Shown: positions 11,906 through 23,636 of the stretch, in pieces
Numbering within the stretch: position 1 is the stretch's first letter
How the letters are laid out: each line of letters opens with the position of its first letter
Assembly: GCA_963556495.2 (NCBI GenBank)
Contig: OY747702.1
Coordinates: 41,201,680-41,265,679, forward strand
Length of the DNA stretch: 64,000 nucleotides
Direction: 5' to 3'
DNA from: Valencia hispanica
Taxonomy: Eukaryota > Chordata > Actinopteri > Cyprinodontiformes > Valenciidae
The notes under the pieces: model-generated
Told to the model about the DNA's origin: nothing
What the model saw: the letters and a program-made list of their open reading frames with translations, nothing else
The model's database searches: none
Position numbers and translations under genes: made by a program

Positions 11906-14900
11906 CTATTGATGGATGCTGCCTTTCACAGACCGTTTAATGTTTGAATATATGCAGTCCTCTGATGTCTCCTTTTTACTCTTCCATCTTGTAGGTTTTC
12001 GGGAGGAGAAATTTAGCGCCACATAGTTCATCCCATCCTCTTCACCATCCGGCTAAAATTTGTTAAGACATTAGTGTTTAGTTTGCTAAAGACAATATAT
12101 AGTTTTTAATAAATAAAATGAGTATTGAATTATTCCAAAGATGCCCAACTTTCTATTTACCAGTTTACTGAAATAAACATGGCTTTGCTTTAATGTGACC
12201 GGCAGTGACTGAAATTTCTGATACAGGAGTTTTAAGACAAGCGATGAGCTGCTGCTATGCCTGTTATATTTTCCTCATTATTTCAGCACACGTCACAGAT
12301 TGCTTTCTTTACACAAATTGACATTTTTATATCAAACTAAACACCCATCAATGGTTTGGCCAAAATATAGCAAACTAATTCATTAGCATTTTATTTTCTG
12401 GATTTTTATCCAATCACGTATCCATTTGCCCATGCAAAAATTTTTTCCTCATGCATTTATACATTGTTGGCAATTATTCCTGTCAAAAGTGTTGTGTTTT
12501 TGCTCTTTATTTCCATAGAAACTACCCCTGGCCCAGTGCTTCTGTATTTAGCGATATTTCTTTCCAGATGCTTCTATTAATATCTATTCATCCTCTTTGT
12601 TCCTCTTTCCCATAAAAAAGTAATCCAGACTCAATACTAGCTGTGTTTCTATTCTAAACATGTCCACTGATGCAGTTATTGCTGCCATTACCTTTTTTTA
12701 TTCTTACTTTCTGTCTAACTTTCTATAAAAAGTATTTCTGTCTCCATGCTTTCCTGTTTTGGATAGTCACTTTGCTGGACGAAGCCATGGAAGAGGCTAT
12801 TGTTGCCAAAAACAAAGAGATTTTTCAGTTAGTTTTACCTCATTGCATGGTTGATCCTGGTCCAGTTCAGTAAGAGTTGTGGCTGTTGCATCTTCTGTTT
12901 AAAGGAAAAATACATTAATTCCAATAATCATAATTTTTTATCATTAGGTACAATCTCCTTTACTATATACCAATTTAAAAGTGGGTAAAATAACATCACT
13001 GTTTCTGCATGTGGAGCCAGTGATAAAGAAATGCTCAATGGACTTGAAGGTGGCTGGTATACTTAGCCCAGACTTTTGTAAGGGCTTACCAGGGCAGTAA
13101 CCTTGAGCCGTGAGAGTTTGGCATCCCAGAATAGGAGATGTTATTGTATGTATGTTTGGTAAGGATCATATTTTATAATTTCCCATATAGGTGCAAGTCA
13201 ATAGCACTGTAAGCTAAATTAATTTGTTCACTTTTTCAGTAGATAACCATAACAAAGCAGTTGTAGCCCTAACCCTAGCCATAAACACTCAGTGCCAAGA
13301 TCACATTTCACAACAATAAAATTGTTTTGTGTTAGGATTTTTTTGTGTATGTGTGTGTTACATAATGGCTGCTTTACATCATCACATATAGGGCTGGCAT
13401 AGTTACTGTAACATTTTTTGTCATTTTCAATGGAAATATAATGATGAAGAAATTTCTAGGTACGAAGCTGGGTTTATGGGGGATTTTTGAGTAAAAAACG
13501 AACCCCAATTCTGGTTCTATTTTAATGATCCATATCTTCCTAAATCTGGCTCTGGTGTATATCGCCTAAGATGTTTTCTATTAAATAAATACATTAGTGT
13601 AAATATTACACACACACAACAAACTTACCTCTGTGATTTTTATGAAGCCGCTGTGGCTTTCTTCTTTTGAAAATCAAAGTGATGTTCATAAGTACAGAAC
13701 AGGCCAAAAGTCCACCAAGCAATGCATACAGACTCAATTCTTGTCCTAGAAATAAAATATCCATATATTACATATAATGTGACATATCTATTACTATTTT
13801 TATTACTGTTTATTACTATTTTTATTTGACGTTTACCATCACTCTGCAGTTGCAAAGTTGCAAAATAAGGTTAATGCTACATTATTTTCCATCACATTTG
13901 GGCATGGGTGGTGATAAGAAAGCAATATCTAAAAATCGTTCTCCTAATGTCAAAGAACATCGCTGTGGTAACTGTTCGACTTTACACATCCATTACATTG
14001 CATACTTACAAGGCAACTGAATTACCAGTTAATACTGCTTATACATCTATTTTGCAAAATATTTTAAAGGATAATAAAACACAGCACAAGCACACTAAGT
14101 TTCTGTTTTTTTAAGAAATGATGAAGATCATTATTTAGTTGGACACAGCTGCAATCAGTCTAACTGTTCTTTACACCATGAATGACATTAAATCTTAGTT
14201 TTAGTTTTGTTCTTTTTTTTAAATGTTGTATGCAGAGGCATTTTTTGATGGTCTTTGTGGGTAGTAAGTAGTTACATTTACTCAGTTACATTTATTTGAG
14301 TAACTCTTTGGGGGAAAATATATTTAAGAGTAGTTTTGTTATGCTTTTTCCTTTTACTTGAGAAATATCATTATGAAGTATCACTACACTTACTTGAGGA
14401 ACATTTCTGGATACTCGACCCACTGTGAGTAAAATTACCGAATGAAAAGCAAACCTATTTTAACCAAAAATACACCAGACACAGAAACACACCTACAGTT
14501 TATTAAAGGAGACGACCTTTTTCTACACAAGCTTTGGTTTTCTAATGTAACTTTTTTATCTGTTGAGCTTGTTGTTGCATTTTGAGGTCAAGTGAATACA
14601 TAGTAAACACCATATATTGTCACTGGAAGTACTTTTTACCTTGTTCTAAGTTATATTTATTTATTACCTACTGTAAGTATTGGTATTATATTGAAAAAAT
14701 CGACTTAGAAAAGTATTTCTTCTGCTTAATATTTGTTATGTAATTATTTATATGTATTTCTTTTTCATTTTACTCTTTAAAATACCAGAATTCGCCCATA
14801 ACGTTATATTTTTGTCTGTCTGATGATCTCCATATTTTAAAAATATTAAATAGATGTTATTCACTACTCAAGTAGCTTATTTACCAAATACGTTTTTACC

Positions 14901-16201
14901 CTTACTCAAGTATTTTTGGATGGCTACTTCTTACTTTTACTTGAGTAAAAATATGTTACATAATATAAAGTAATGCTACTCTTACTTGAGTACAATTTTT
15001 GGGTACTCTACCCACCTCTGTCTATGTGTCTCACAACCCAGGGCAGCGTTGCTTTTAGAGAGTGGGAAAACACTATATTTTCAATACAACATTTTGTAAT
15101 TTGTGAAATCTCTGAAACACTGGCTGTACACCAATTAGTTTACAATTTGCTGTAAATACATAATTTCTACTTCTAAACTTATTAGGGACATACAATAACT
15201 GCAAAGGCAAGGAAAGACTTGTAAGTATACCTAAATGCATACTTGTCTCCACTTTGGTTCCTTCCCCAAACAGGATCTCCCCACATGTGACCACAGCACA
15301 GTAGTATGTCCCAGTATCCGAGTGCTTCTGTATCGTTTTAGTCAGACGGTATTCACAGCTCTTTCCTGCTTTTTTGCTGCAGTGTTTTTCGTCAAGATAG
15401 ATGAATCCTGGATTTGATTCCGATTTTGCTCTGAACCAGAACACGTTGTGATCATCTCCACATTGGTCTGTGCTTTCTTTTTCTTTTTTCTTTGAGAAAA
15501 GTGAACACTGCAGAGTCACTGTGGTTCCAGGCAAAACTGATGTATTGTCTGAAGTTTGTTTCACATAAGTAAACTTCGTCTTTGGAGAATCTGATTTTCA
15601 AAAAGCAAGCAAAAATGGTACAAACATTAATTAACAACTTTTTAGGATTAGGCATGACTCCAAAAAGTTCATTAAGACCAAAATGAAGATGTTTTACCAG
15701 TCACAACCAAATTTGTGCCATTAACAAATTCCAGGTGGTATGCTGCTCCTGCCTGACATAAATATGTTCCTTCATTCTCTTTGCTGACATTTTTGATGAT
15801 GAGAGAATGCATGTCTGCCATGTTTTTTAATTCAAATGTTGAGTTTGGAAAGTGTTCGCCAAGCTTTAGATTGCCAAAACTACCTTTAGCAACTGTTTCG
15901 ACCATATATCCCCAATTCATCTTATACCAGAAAAACAACCCATTTTCAAGCCCAGATGCATTACATGCCACAATCACAGTTTGACCAAGTCCAGCCTCAG
16001 TCAGAGGGATGTGGTCAGGAACCTTCAGGCTTTGAATCACAACTAAAAGGAAGAAAGAATAATAATAATAAAACTACAGAACGACAAAATACTCTAAAAT
16101 CTTCTAAAAAGAAAACAAAAACTTTACACCTTTTAATAATTATGTTCTTTGAACTCACCCATTGTGCCAAGAACAATGAAAGCACCCAGTCGTCTGACCA
16201 T
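11906..16201 (-). CDS. Novel immune-type receptor (NITR), gene 2
   Basis: Six exons: 16201-16159 (signal peptide MVRRLGAFIVLGTMG), 16042-15698 (V domain), 15590-15243 (I domain), 13745-13629 (membrane), 12894-12839 and 12052-11906 (tail). Junctions are GT/AG, phases match those of gene 1, and the product is 351 aa. The V domain has VIVACNAS, FFWYKMNW and GTYLC, and ends with a J-like FVNGTNLVV. The I domain has six cysteines and the intact ending CAVVTCGEILFGEGTKVE. The membrane segment is LYALLGGLLACSVLMNITLI and is followed by KRRK. The tail tyrosine motifs are MNYVAL (Tyr313) and CIYSNI (Tyr338); both have a non-consensus residue at -2, so SHP recruitment is less certain than for gene 1. 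Exons 1 and 4 have exactly the lengths of gene 1 (43 and 117), so the two are tandem duplicates that have diverged. Confidence 0.88.
14258..15021 (+). mobile_element. Miniature inverted-repeat element, copy 1, in intron 3 of NITR gene 2
   Basis: The ends are opposed: GTAGTTACATTTACTCAGTT at the left and CTTACTTGAGTACAATTTTT, then GGGTACTCTACCC, at the right. The interior has no coding sequence. The same family, inverted, occurs at 29344-30025 (GGTAGAGTACCCAAAGATTG to GAGTAAATGTAACTAGTTAC). The family resembles hAT-type miniature elements common in fish; the target duplication is not clear. Confidence 0.6.
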
Positions 16202-16291
16202 TTTGATTTTGTCACCTTTGTCTTGCACAACTGAAGGCTTTCAACTCAGCTCGAACATTTAGGTTATCTAGGTTGAGGAGATGGAAATCAC

Positions 16292-16300
16292 TCTGATTGG
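16292..16300 (-). promoter_or_regulatory. CCAATCAGA box upstream of NITR gene 2
   Basis: Minus-strand CCAATCAGA (within GGCCAATCAGAG) lies 91 bases upstream of the ATG. It matches the box of gene 1. An AGATAA (GATA-type) site lies between it and the start codon in this gene only. Confidence 0.45.
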
Positions 16301-16309
16301 CCAAAACAT

Positions 16310-19284
16310 AGATAGCGCCCACCCCACAAATCTGCAAAACAATGACCCATTTTCATCTAATCTGGAATAAAAATGCAACTTTTCACACATCACTGTAAGA
16401 AATTGTCTCAAATTTGGTATTAGATTTTAAATTTGATGGTTTTGTAAAACACAGTCTACAGTTATAGGTTTTAGTTAATTTGAATACAAATATCTTAATG
16501 TAAAGGTTTGTATTTGTTTACAATTGTTAAGGATGAATTTATTTATTTATATTCAAACAAAGAAGGAAACCTTGTGTTCACATTAGGGTACTATATTATT
16601 TTACTTTTAATTGTTTATTAATTAAATGTCTATTAATAGTTTCTAACATTCTGAGCCACATGTCACTAAAATGTTACCTTATTTACAGTTTTGTGTTGAG
16701 CAAGATAAAGCTCGCTTCCTTCTTTTAATAAGACTAAACCTTCATCTGTATATTTTAAAGTTGAGCCATCACTTGATAGTTGAGAGAATGCCATAAAGTA
16801 ATTATAAAAGTACCGATGCAAATTTACCTAAAATATATACGCAATCAAAGTGGTTGACTTTTACTCAATACTATACATTAGTTTGCTAAAGCCCATATCT
16901 AACAGACTTTCTGAATGACACAATTTGTTATTTTAGATATTTCATTAAAAAGTTACTGATGAAATTAAAAAAGAATGTATGACTACTTTTGTTTCACAAC
17001 AATAGTATTTTCTGTTGCTTTTTACTGAATGATATAAAAAATGTGCAACCTGAGTTAGTTGTGGTTCGGTTGCATAATGAAGCCTTTTTTGTTTTCATCA
17101 GAGTTCATCCACACTGAAGACACTTATTCACTGTTTATGCAGAGGTACTTCAACAGGAAAACTAACCTAACTCAACTCACCATTCACATGTAACCTGAAG
17201 CTGTAATCTCAGGGGACTATTGCAGACACAATTAAGGTCCCTAAAAATGAACAATGTTTGAGAGCTGAGGGGGAAAATAGTACAACAAAAGAGGTCACTA
17301 GAATAGTGCACAGGTGGTTGAGAAACACTCATTGCAACTTGATTGTGCTCAAACGTGATAAAAATCAGGTCTTCAACGTTTGTGCTTAAGATTTCTTAAG
17401 TCTTCACAGTATTACACAGCTGTCATGCTCTACTTTCTATAGGTCTTGCAACTAAACTGAACTAATGACGAAAACAAGAAGACATTCTTTGTTTTTGGAT
17501 AACATTTTACAATAAAAATAAAGAGAAACATTTAAATCAAAATAATGCTGATGACATAATTAATTGTAGAGATTTAACAAAAGACTGTGCAGTGCTGCAA
17601 TGTAATTTTAAAGGAATGTTGTTTTATTCCACATGCATGTATGTTCATGTCCACTGGGGTTTATCATAAAAATGCAGCTTCCTTCACACAAACTGTACCC
17701 TGTAATGTAAGAATGCAAAAAGTATTTCCCTAATACTCACCTTAATAATCTGGTTAAAGCAATTAAAGATATGATTAACTTTTACCAGGTTGAAAATTAT
17801 TGACAGTTTGCAGTGAAAAGCATGGTGATTCAAAACTACATACGTCTGACAGACTCACTGTGTCAGCTATTTTATTTGAACAAAGGGTTTAACAGATTTA
17901 GGGGAAAGGGTCTTATCAAAGTGTTTGTATTGACATGAAAATATCCAAAATGTTACATTGAATTTGATTGTTACAACATTTACGATACAGTAATGCCTTA
18001 AAATAAAATTTTGTTTATCCTATAAAATGACCGAAGGAAATAAAGTAACATTAAAATGAGAAAGTCTGTTCAATTTGTCACAAACACCAAAATATGTAAT
18101 AGAAAAGTTTTGCGTATCTCACAGTTGAATATAATAATTGTGAGATTAAAATGAATCACGAGGCTCAAGTTTTTGTATGACTTTTCTTTTATATTAAAAC
18201 TTAAATTAAACTGTGCTACCTGAAATTATTTACATCAAATGTGGCCCTAATCATTATGCTGAACATATATCAATAAAAGATGTTAAAGAGGATTCTGTTG
18301 CAAATCATTTTTTTAAATGAATAACTGTCTGATACAGATCTTAACATGTACATTACATCTTATGTTTTTATTTTTAATAATGGTAAGTTACAGTATTTCT
18401 TTAGCTATGTTCATGAACACAATCATTAAAATCAGAGAATCACAGTAAGACTTGGTGCTTCACCATAAAAGATAAGTATTATGATTGTTTTTGTTTGTCT
18501 GTTTCTGAGCTACAGTTTAGTTGCGGTTAGAAAAAGTCTTCATAAATGTTGTCTTTGTGTTGTTGTTCTTACCTGATCTGAGTGAGGAATGTGATGGATG
18601 TGCAAAGTGGTATGCATTGTTGATCATTTAAATGTTGTCTAGAAATGCTGCTTATTCAGCATTTCATGAGCATGCCACACAGTTGCAATGGCACCAGATT
18701 TGGGATTATTGCTTTTACTTTGATACTGATGGCAAGGTCTAACTTGAGTCTGTGCAAATCTTTGAAACCTGAAAAAAAACCTTGCTAGATTTAAATTTTC
18801 AACATAAATTGTTTAAGAACGCAGCGGCTTTCAAATAAAGCCACTCTGCTTCAGCAAAGTAATATGTTGTTGTGCTGTTTGTTTTAAACCTGAAAAAAAT
18901 AATTTCACCTTGAAAATGTTAAGAATTAAGGAAAAACACTTTTATCTTCTTTCTTGTGTTGCAGCTTGTAGATGATGGATTTATATTTTGCCATACACTC
19001 AAATTTTGTGTCTAATCAGTCTTAAGTCTTTCTTCAGTAAAGAGCTCAATGTCCTCAGGTACCTTGTGTGTTGCTTCATCTGTAAAGCACGAAGTGCTTC
19101 ACAAAGCAAAGAATTTGATTGATATAACATCAAAAAACTGTTTGGCAAAAAACAGACTACCTGAACATATAAAAAAAGACTCTCTGATGGTTTCAGAATG
19201 GTTTTTATTAACTGAGAAACAGTTTTCTGCCTGCTGCAAGGAGAAGCCCTAAAAATGGCTGGAATTAAATGTGTCACATTTCCT
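16310..19284. other. Gene-free intergenic stretch
   Basis: About 3 kb of AT-rich sequence upstream of NITR gene 2. I see no exon, no tRNA-like repeat and no terminal inverted repeat. It is the longest stretch in the left half without a recognisable mobile element and would contain distal regulation of the NITR genes, if any exists. Confidence 0.5.
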
Positions 19285-19505
19285 AATTACCTCTGCCAAG
19301 GAGTTAATGTTTTCACCAGGGTTTGTTCGAATGTTTGTTTGTCTGTCTGTTAGTTAGCAACGTAAATCAAAAGGTTGTAGGTGAATTTTGATGACATTTT
19401 CAGGATATGTCCGCAGTGGGACCAGATTTTGGGGGTGACCCGGAGCACTGTGGGGGGGGGGGTTGTTGAGCTGCCTTGGCGGAGGTCTACGCTCTCTGAG
19501 TGCTT
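19285..19505 (-). repeat. Fish interspersed repeat, copy 2 (inverse of 10440-10615)
   Basis: It begins TAATTACCTCTGCCAAGGAG, runs through TTTGTTTGTCTGTCTGTTAG and TGAATTTTGATGACATTTTC, and ends near TTGGCGGAGGTC. This is the reverse complement of the family seen at 10440-10615. A poly-G run sits inside it. Confidence 0.5.
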
Positions 19506-19907
19506 TTCTAGTTAGCTGATGTGATTAAAAGTACTATTTTGCATAAAAAATTATTAATGTTTTTTGAGACCTCTGTTATCTCCATAAAAGGGGGACTAAA
19601 TTGTTTGGTCGTCCTCAACACCTGCTGGATGGACATACAGGATGATCTGACAACCAGAGAACTTGGAGATAGGAAAGGTTCTTGTTTTTTTCCAAAACAA
19701 TAGAAATCAAACAACCAATAAAAGAAAACAAAAGGAGGGAAAAAGAATGGCAACCTTCACAACCTACATAGTTTGAGCTAACATCAACACCATTTGTCTC
19801 CAAGTTAACTTCAGCATCACCGTTAAAAACGTATTACCAGCACGCATTTGAACAGTTCAGATTTGTAATGATATTTTAGCCTTTTCTGGGACTGCAGACT
19901 GAAACAA

Positions 19908-19980
19908 TTGGTAGCACTGGTGCCTTGCAGCAAGAAGGCACTGGGTTCAAATCTTGCCCTGGTGTCTTTCTGCATGGAGT
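19908..19980 (+). repeat. Fragment of the fish tRNA-like repeat
   Basis: TTGGTAGCACTGGTGCCTTG, then AGCAAGAAGGCACTGGGTTC, followed by CTGCATGGAGT, match the left part of the repeat at 3222. The B-box-like GGTTCAAATC is better kept here than at 3222. Confidence 0.55.
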
Positions 19981-20469
19981 AGACCGCCAAATGGTTTAAT
20001 TTATAGCAAACATATATATATGTTTTCAGTAGCAATGTAACATTGGAATACATCAGTATTAGCAGCATAAGAGGCTATCAGGGTAGGCTGAAGAGTCCAG
20101 CACTTGATGCACTTAATGCATAAAGAGACCATCGGTGAAAATCATCAGTGATTTTGTGAACATCGAGACCAGATCAGGGGACTGAAAACAGTAAAATCTG
20201 TTGATAATGCACAAAATCCAAAGAACACCGACTGGGTGTAATGTAGGTGGTGTTAAAATCACCAACTAAATGTGACAAATTACTCTTAGAACATCTACTA
20301 ACTTTTTTTACAGGGTTTTCTTTTGGCAGTATTAAGTTATGACATCAGTGAGTCAAGAAAAATTTAATTGAATTAGTTTATTTAAGAGCTGAAATTTTAG
20401 AATATAGCATTGTATGATTATAAATCTGTGTATTTTATCAGCAGGTGTAAAATGATACATTCATTTAGC

Positions 20470-20611
20470 ATGTTGTAGGAAAATAATAATACATTTAATT
20501 TGAAGCGCCTTGCAGGTCTCTCAAGGTTGTTGTACAGATACAAACATGATTTTAAAACAATAGAAAACGATGTAAAGACAATAAAGAACAATGTAAAACA
20601 ATTAAAAAATA
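20470..20611 (-). mobile_element. 3' end of a reverse-oriented LINE, left of the nested insertion
   Basis: Read on the minus strand, AAGGCGCTTCAAATTAAATG followed by TATTATTATT is the 3' tail of an L2-group LINE. The rest of this LINE lies at 23637-24700, on the other side of a younger forward LINE. The join is marked by a direct duplication (20586-20611 and 23611-23636). Confidence 0.6.
20586..20611. repeat. Target-site duplication, left copy
   Basis: A 26-base sequence starting GAACAATGTAAAACAATTAA occurs here and again, identically, at 23611-23636, immediately flanking the forward LINE. The first base or two could belong to the LINE tail, so the true length is 24-26. Confidence 0.85.
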
Positions 20612-23610
20612 ACAGTCCACCCACATAACCCGGTCCTGTCTGACCACTTCTTGATAACTTTTGAATTTACTTTAACTGACCATCTTAAATCTGAAAGAAA
20701 ATTTCATTATAGTAGAACTTTATCAGACAATGCTGTAACAATTTTTAAAGAATCTGTACCATTCTTACTTTCCTCAGTGTCTCAGAGTAACACAGTGGAT
20801 GGCAGCAATTCTATATCTAACCCATCAGAAATTGATGGTCTGGTTCACAGCGTTACGTCCTCATTGCGTTTGGCATTAGATAGTGTAGCCCCCTTAAAAA
20901 AGAAAGTGGCTAGCCATAGGAGGCTGACTCCTTGGTTTAACGCAGAGTTGCGTACTTTAAAGCAGAATACTAGGAAGTTGGAGAGAAAATGGCGCTTTAC
21001 ACATCTAGAGGATTCCTATTTAACCTGGAATAACAGTCTACTGCTGTATAAAAAGACCCTTCGACAAGCTAGAACAGCATATTTTTCATCATTAATAGAG
21101 GCGAATAAAAACAATCCTAGGTTTCTTTTTAGTACAGTTGCCAAACTTACACAGAGTCATAGCTCTGTTGAGCAAACTATTCCCCCGGCTCTTAGCAGTG
21201 ATGATTTTATGAGATTCTTCATAAATAAAATAAATTTTATTAAAAATAAAATCATTGGCACCCTCCCAAACATGATTACTTCTTCCTCAGTAAATGAGTC
21301 AGTATCGGAAAGAACTGTAGAACCTCAGTATTGCTTAGGCTGTTTTGATTCAGTCGAGCTTTCAGAATTATCAAAAATATTAGCCTCATCTAAATCTTCA
21401 ACTTGTATTTTGGACCCAATCTCAACCAAATTATTTAAAGAAGTGTTCCATTTGGTTCCTGGCCCCATTTTGGATATGATGAATCTATCCTTAGTAAACG
21501 GATACGTACCACAGGAATTTAAAATAGCTGTAATTAAACCTTTACTCAAGAAACCTTCCCTTGATCAAGATGACTTAGTGAATTACAGACCTATATCTAA
21601 CCTTCCTTTCTTATCCAAAGTCCTTGAGAAAATAGTTGCTAATCAAGTCTGTGAACATCTAAACAGTAACGAGCTGTTTGAAGAGTTTCAGTCAGGTTTT
21701 AGAGCTCATCATAGCACTGAAACAGCACTGGTGAAGGTTACTAATGATATTCTCATGGCCTCAGATAATGGACTGGTGTCTGTTCTGGTTTTGTTAGATC
21801 TCAGTGCTGCTTTTGACACAGTCGATCATAATATTCTCTTTGAAAGGCTTGAACATGTTGCAGGGATCAAAGGAACAGCACTAGGCTGGTTTAAATCATA
21901 TTTGTCTGATAGATTCCAGTTTGTTCATCTAAATGATAAATCATCTTCACTCTCAAGGGTTACTTGTGGAGTTCCACAGGGTTCTGTCCTTGGACCAATT
22001 CTTTTCACCATATATATGCTTCCAATTGGTAGAATCATTAGACAGCATGGGATTAATTTCCACAGCTATGCCGATGATACACAACTATATTTATCCATAA
22101 ACCTGATGAACCCAGTCAGTTAGGTAGATTACAGGCATGTCTGGAAGACATAAAAGCATGGATGACCCTAAACTTTTTGCTTTTAAATTCTGACAAGACA
22201 GAAGTTGCTGTCTTTGGACCAGAAGTTCTTAAACAGAAACTGATTAGTCAATCACTTCATCTGGATGGCATTAAATTGTCCCCCAGTAATAACGTAAAGA
22301 ACCTCGGCGTTATTTTTGACCAAGACTTGACATTTAAATCCCATATTAAACAGGTTTCTAGGATTTCTTTCTTTCACCTCCGGAATATTGCTAAAATTAG
22401 AAACATCCTGTCCAGGAGTGATGCTGAGAAACTAGTCCATGCATTTGTTACCTCAAGGCTGGACTACTGTAATTCTTTACTATCAGGAAGTCCACAAAAT
22501 GCCATTAAAAGCCTTCAGTTGATCCAAAATGCGGCAGCAAGAGTTCTGATGAATATTAAAAAGAGAGATCACATTTCTCCTGTTTTAGCTTCCCTTCATT
22601 GGCTCCCTGTTAAATCCAGAATAGAATTTAAGATCCTTCTTCTTACATACAAAGCCCTTAATAATCAAGCTCCATCATACATCAGAGATCTAATTGTTCC
22701 ATATGTTCCTAAAAGAGCACTTCGCTCTCAGACTGCAGGTTTACTTGTAGTTCCTAGGATCTCTAAAAGTAGAATGGGAGGCAGATCTTTTAGTTATCAG
22801 GCTCCTCTCCTGTGGAACCAGCTCCCAGCTTTAGTCCGTGAGGCAGACACTCTGTTTACTTTTAAGGCCAGGCTTAAAACTTTCCTTTTTGATAAAGCTT
22901 ATAGTTAGAGTGGCTTAGGTCATCCTGAGCTATCTCTGTAGTTATGCTGCTATAGGCTTAGACTGCTGGAGGACAGACTTACCAATTTTCTTCACTCTGC
23001 TACTTCCTTTTCTCCTACGACTCTCCAGTTGTATTACAGTACATTCTGTTATTTCGACTGTTAACTTTGTTTTCTCTCAGTGTTTTTCTCCTCATCGAAG
23101 ATACACCTGGTCTGGTATCCTGCTTGGCTGCAATGCCCTGTTGGACGGGGGTCATCGACTGGGATGATCCTCTCAGTAACTGAACATCCACTGTGTCCTG
23201 TTATCAACTTTTTACTTTCCGTAACATAGAAAGTTCTCTTATATCGGATCTTCTGTTCCTTCTGTGTTTCTGCTCTGTCTTCTCAAACCCCCAGACGGTC
23301 GTGGCAGATGGCCGCTCCTACTGAGCCTGGTTCTGTTGGAGGTTTCTTCCTGTTAAAGGGGAGTTTTTCCTCTCCACTGTCGCTACATGCTTGCTCAGTA
23401 TGAGGGATTGCTGAAGGATTGCTGTGGTTGGAAATCTGCCCAACCTCACGCCAATGACTGACGCAATCTGCTGGGATTCCTTAAATAGGAAACTTTTTAA
23501 CTGATTGGAATGTTTGTATAATTGTATTGAAATGACTTCTTGTTAAGTGCCTTGAGATGACATCTGTTGTGAATTGGCGCTATATAAATAAACTGAATTG
23601 AAATTGAATT
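20612..23610 (+). mobile_element. L2-group LINE, 5'-truncated, recent insertion
   Basis: About 3.0 kb. It begins inside the end of the endonuclease domain ([14 protein letters not shown] at 20629-20670, with the APE-type SDH) and runs through a nearly complete reverse transcriptase to a 3' tail ending GGCGCTATATAAATAAACTG and then AATTG units. It is flanked by a 26-base perfect target duplication, so it entered as a 5'-truncated copy by target-primed reverse transcription. L2/CR1 grouping rests on motifs and tail. Confidence 0.85.
20651..22908 (+). pseudogene. LINE reverse transcriptase with one frameshift
   Basis: Two consecutive frames, 20651-22123 and 22162-22908, make one reverse transcriptase. 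Motifs in order are [77 protein letters not shown] (catalytic YADD), then AWMTLNFLLLNSDKTEV. After YLSI the frame shifts near 22103, where one A seems to be missing relative to a continuous frame; this leads to a stop at 22121-22123. The C-terminal segment is otherwise open to its stop at 22906-22908. Apart from the 5' truncation this single change is the only disabling lesion I see. Confidence 0.8.
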
Positions 23611-23636
23611 GAACAATGTAAAACAATTAAAAAATA
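23611..23636. repeat. Target-site duplication, right copy
   Basis: Identical to 20586-20611. It marks the right boundary of the forward LINE. Confidence 0.85.
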
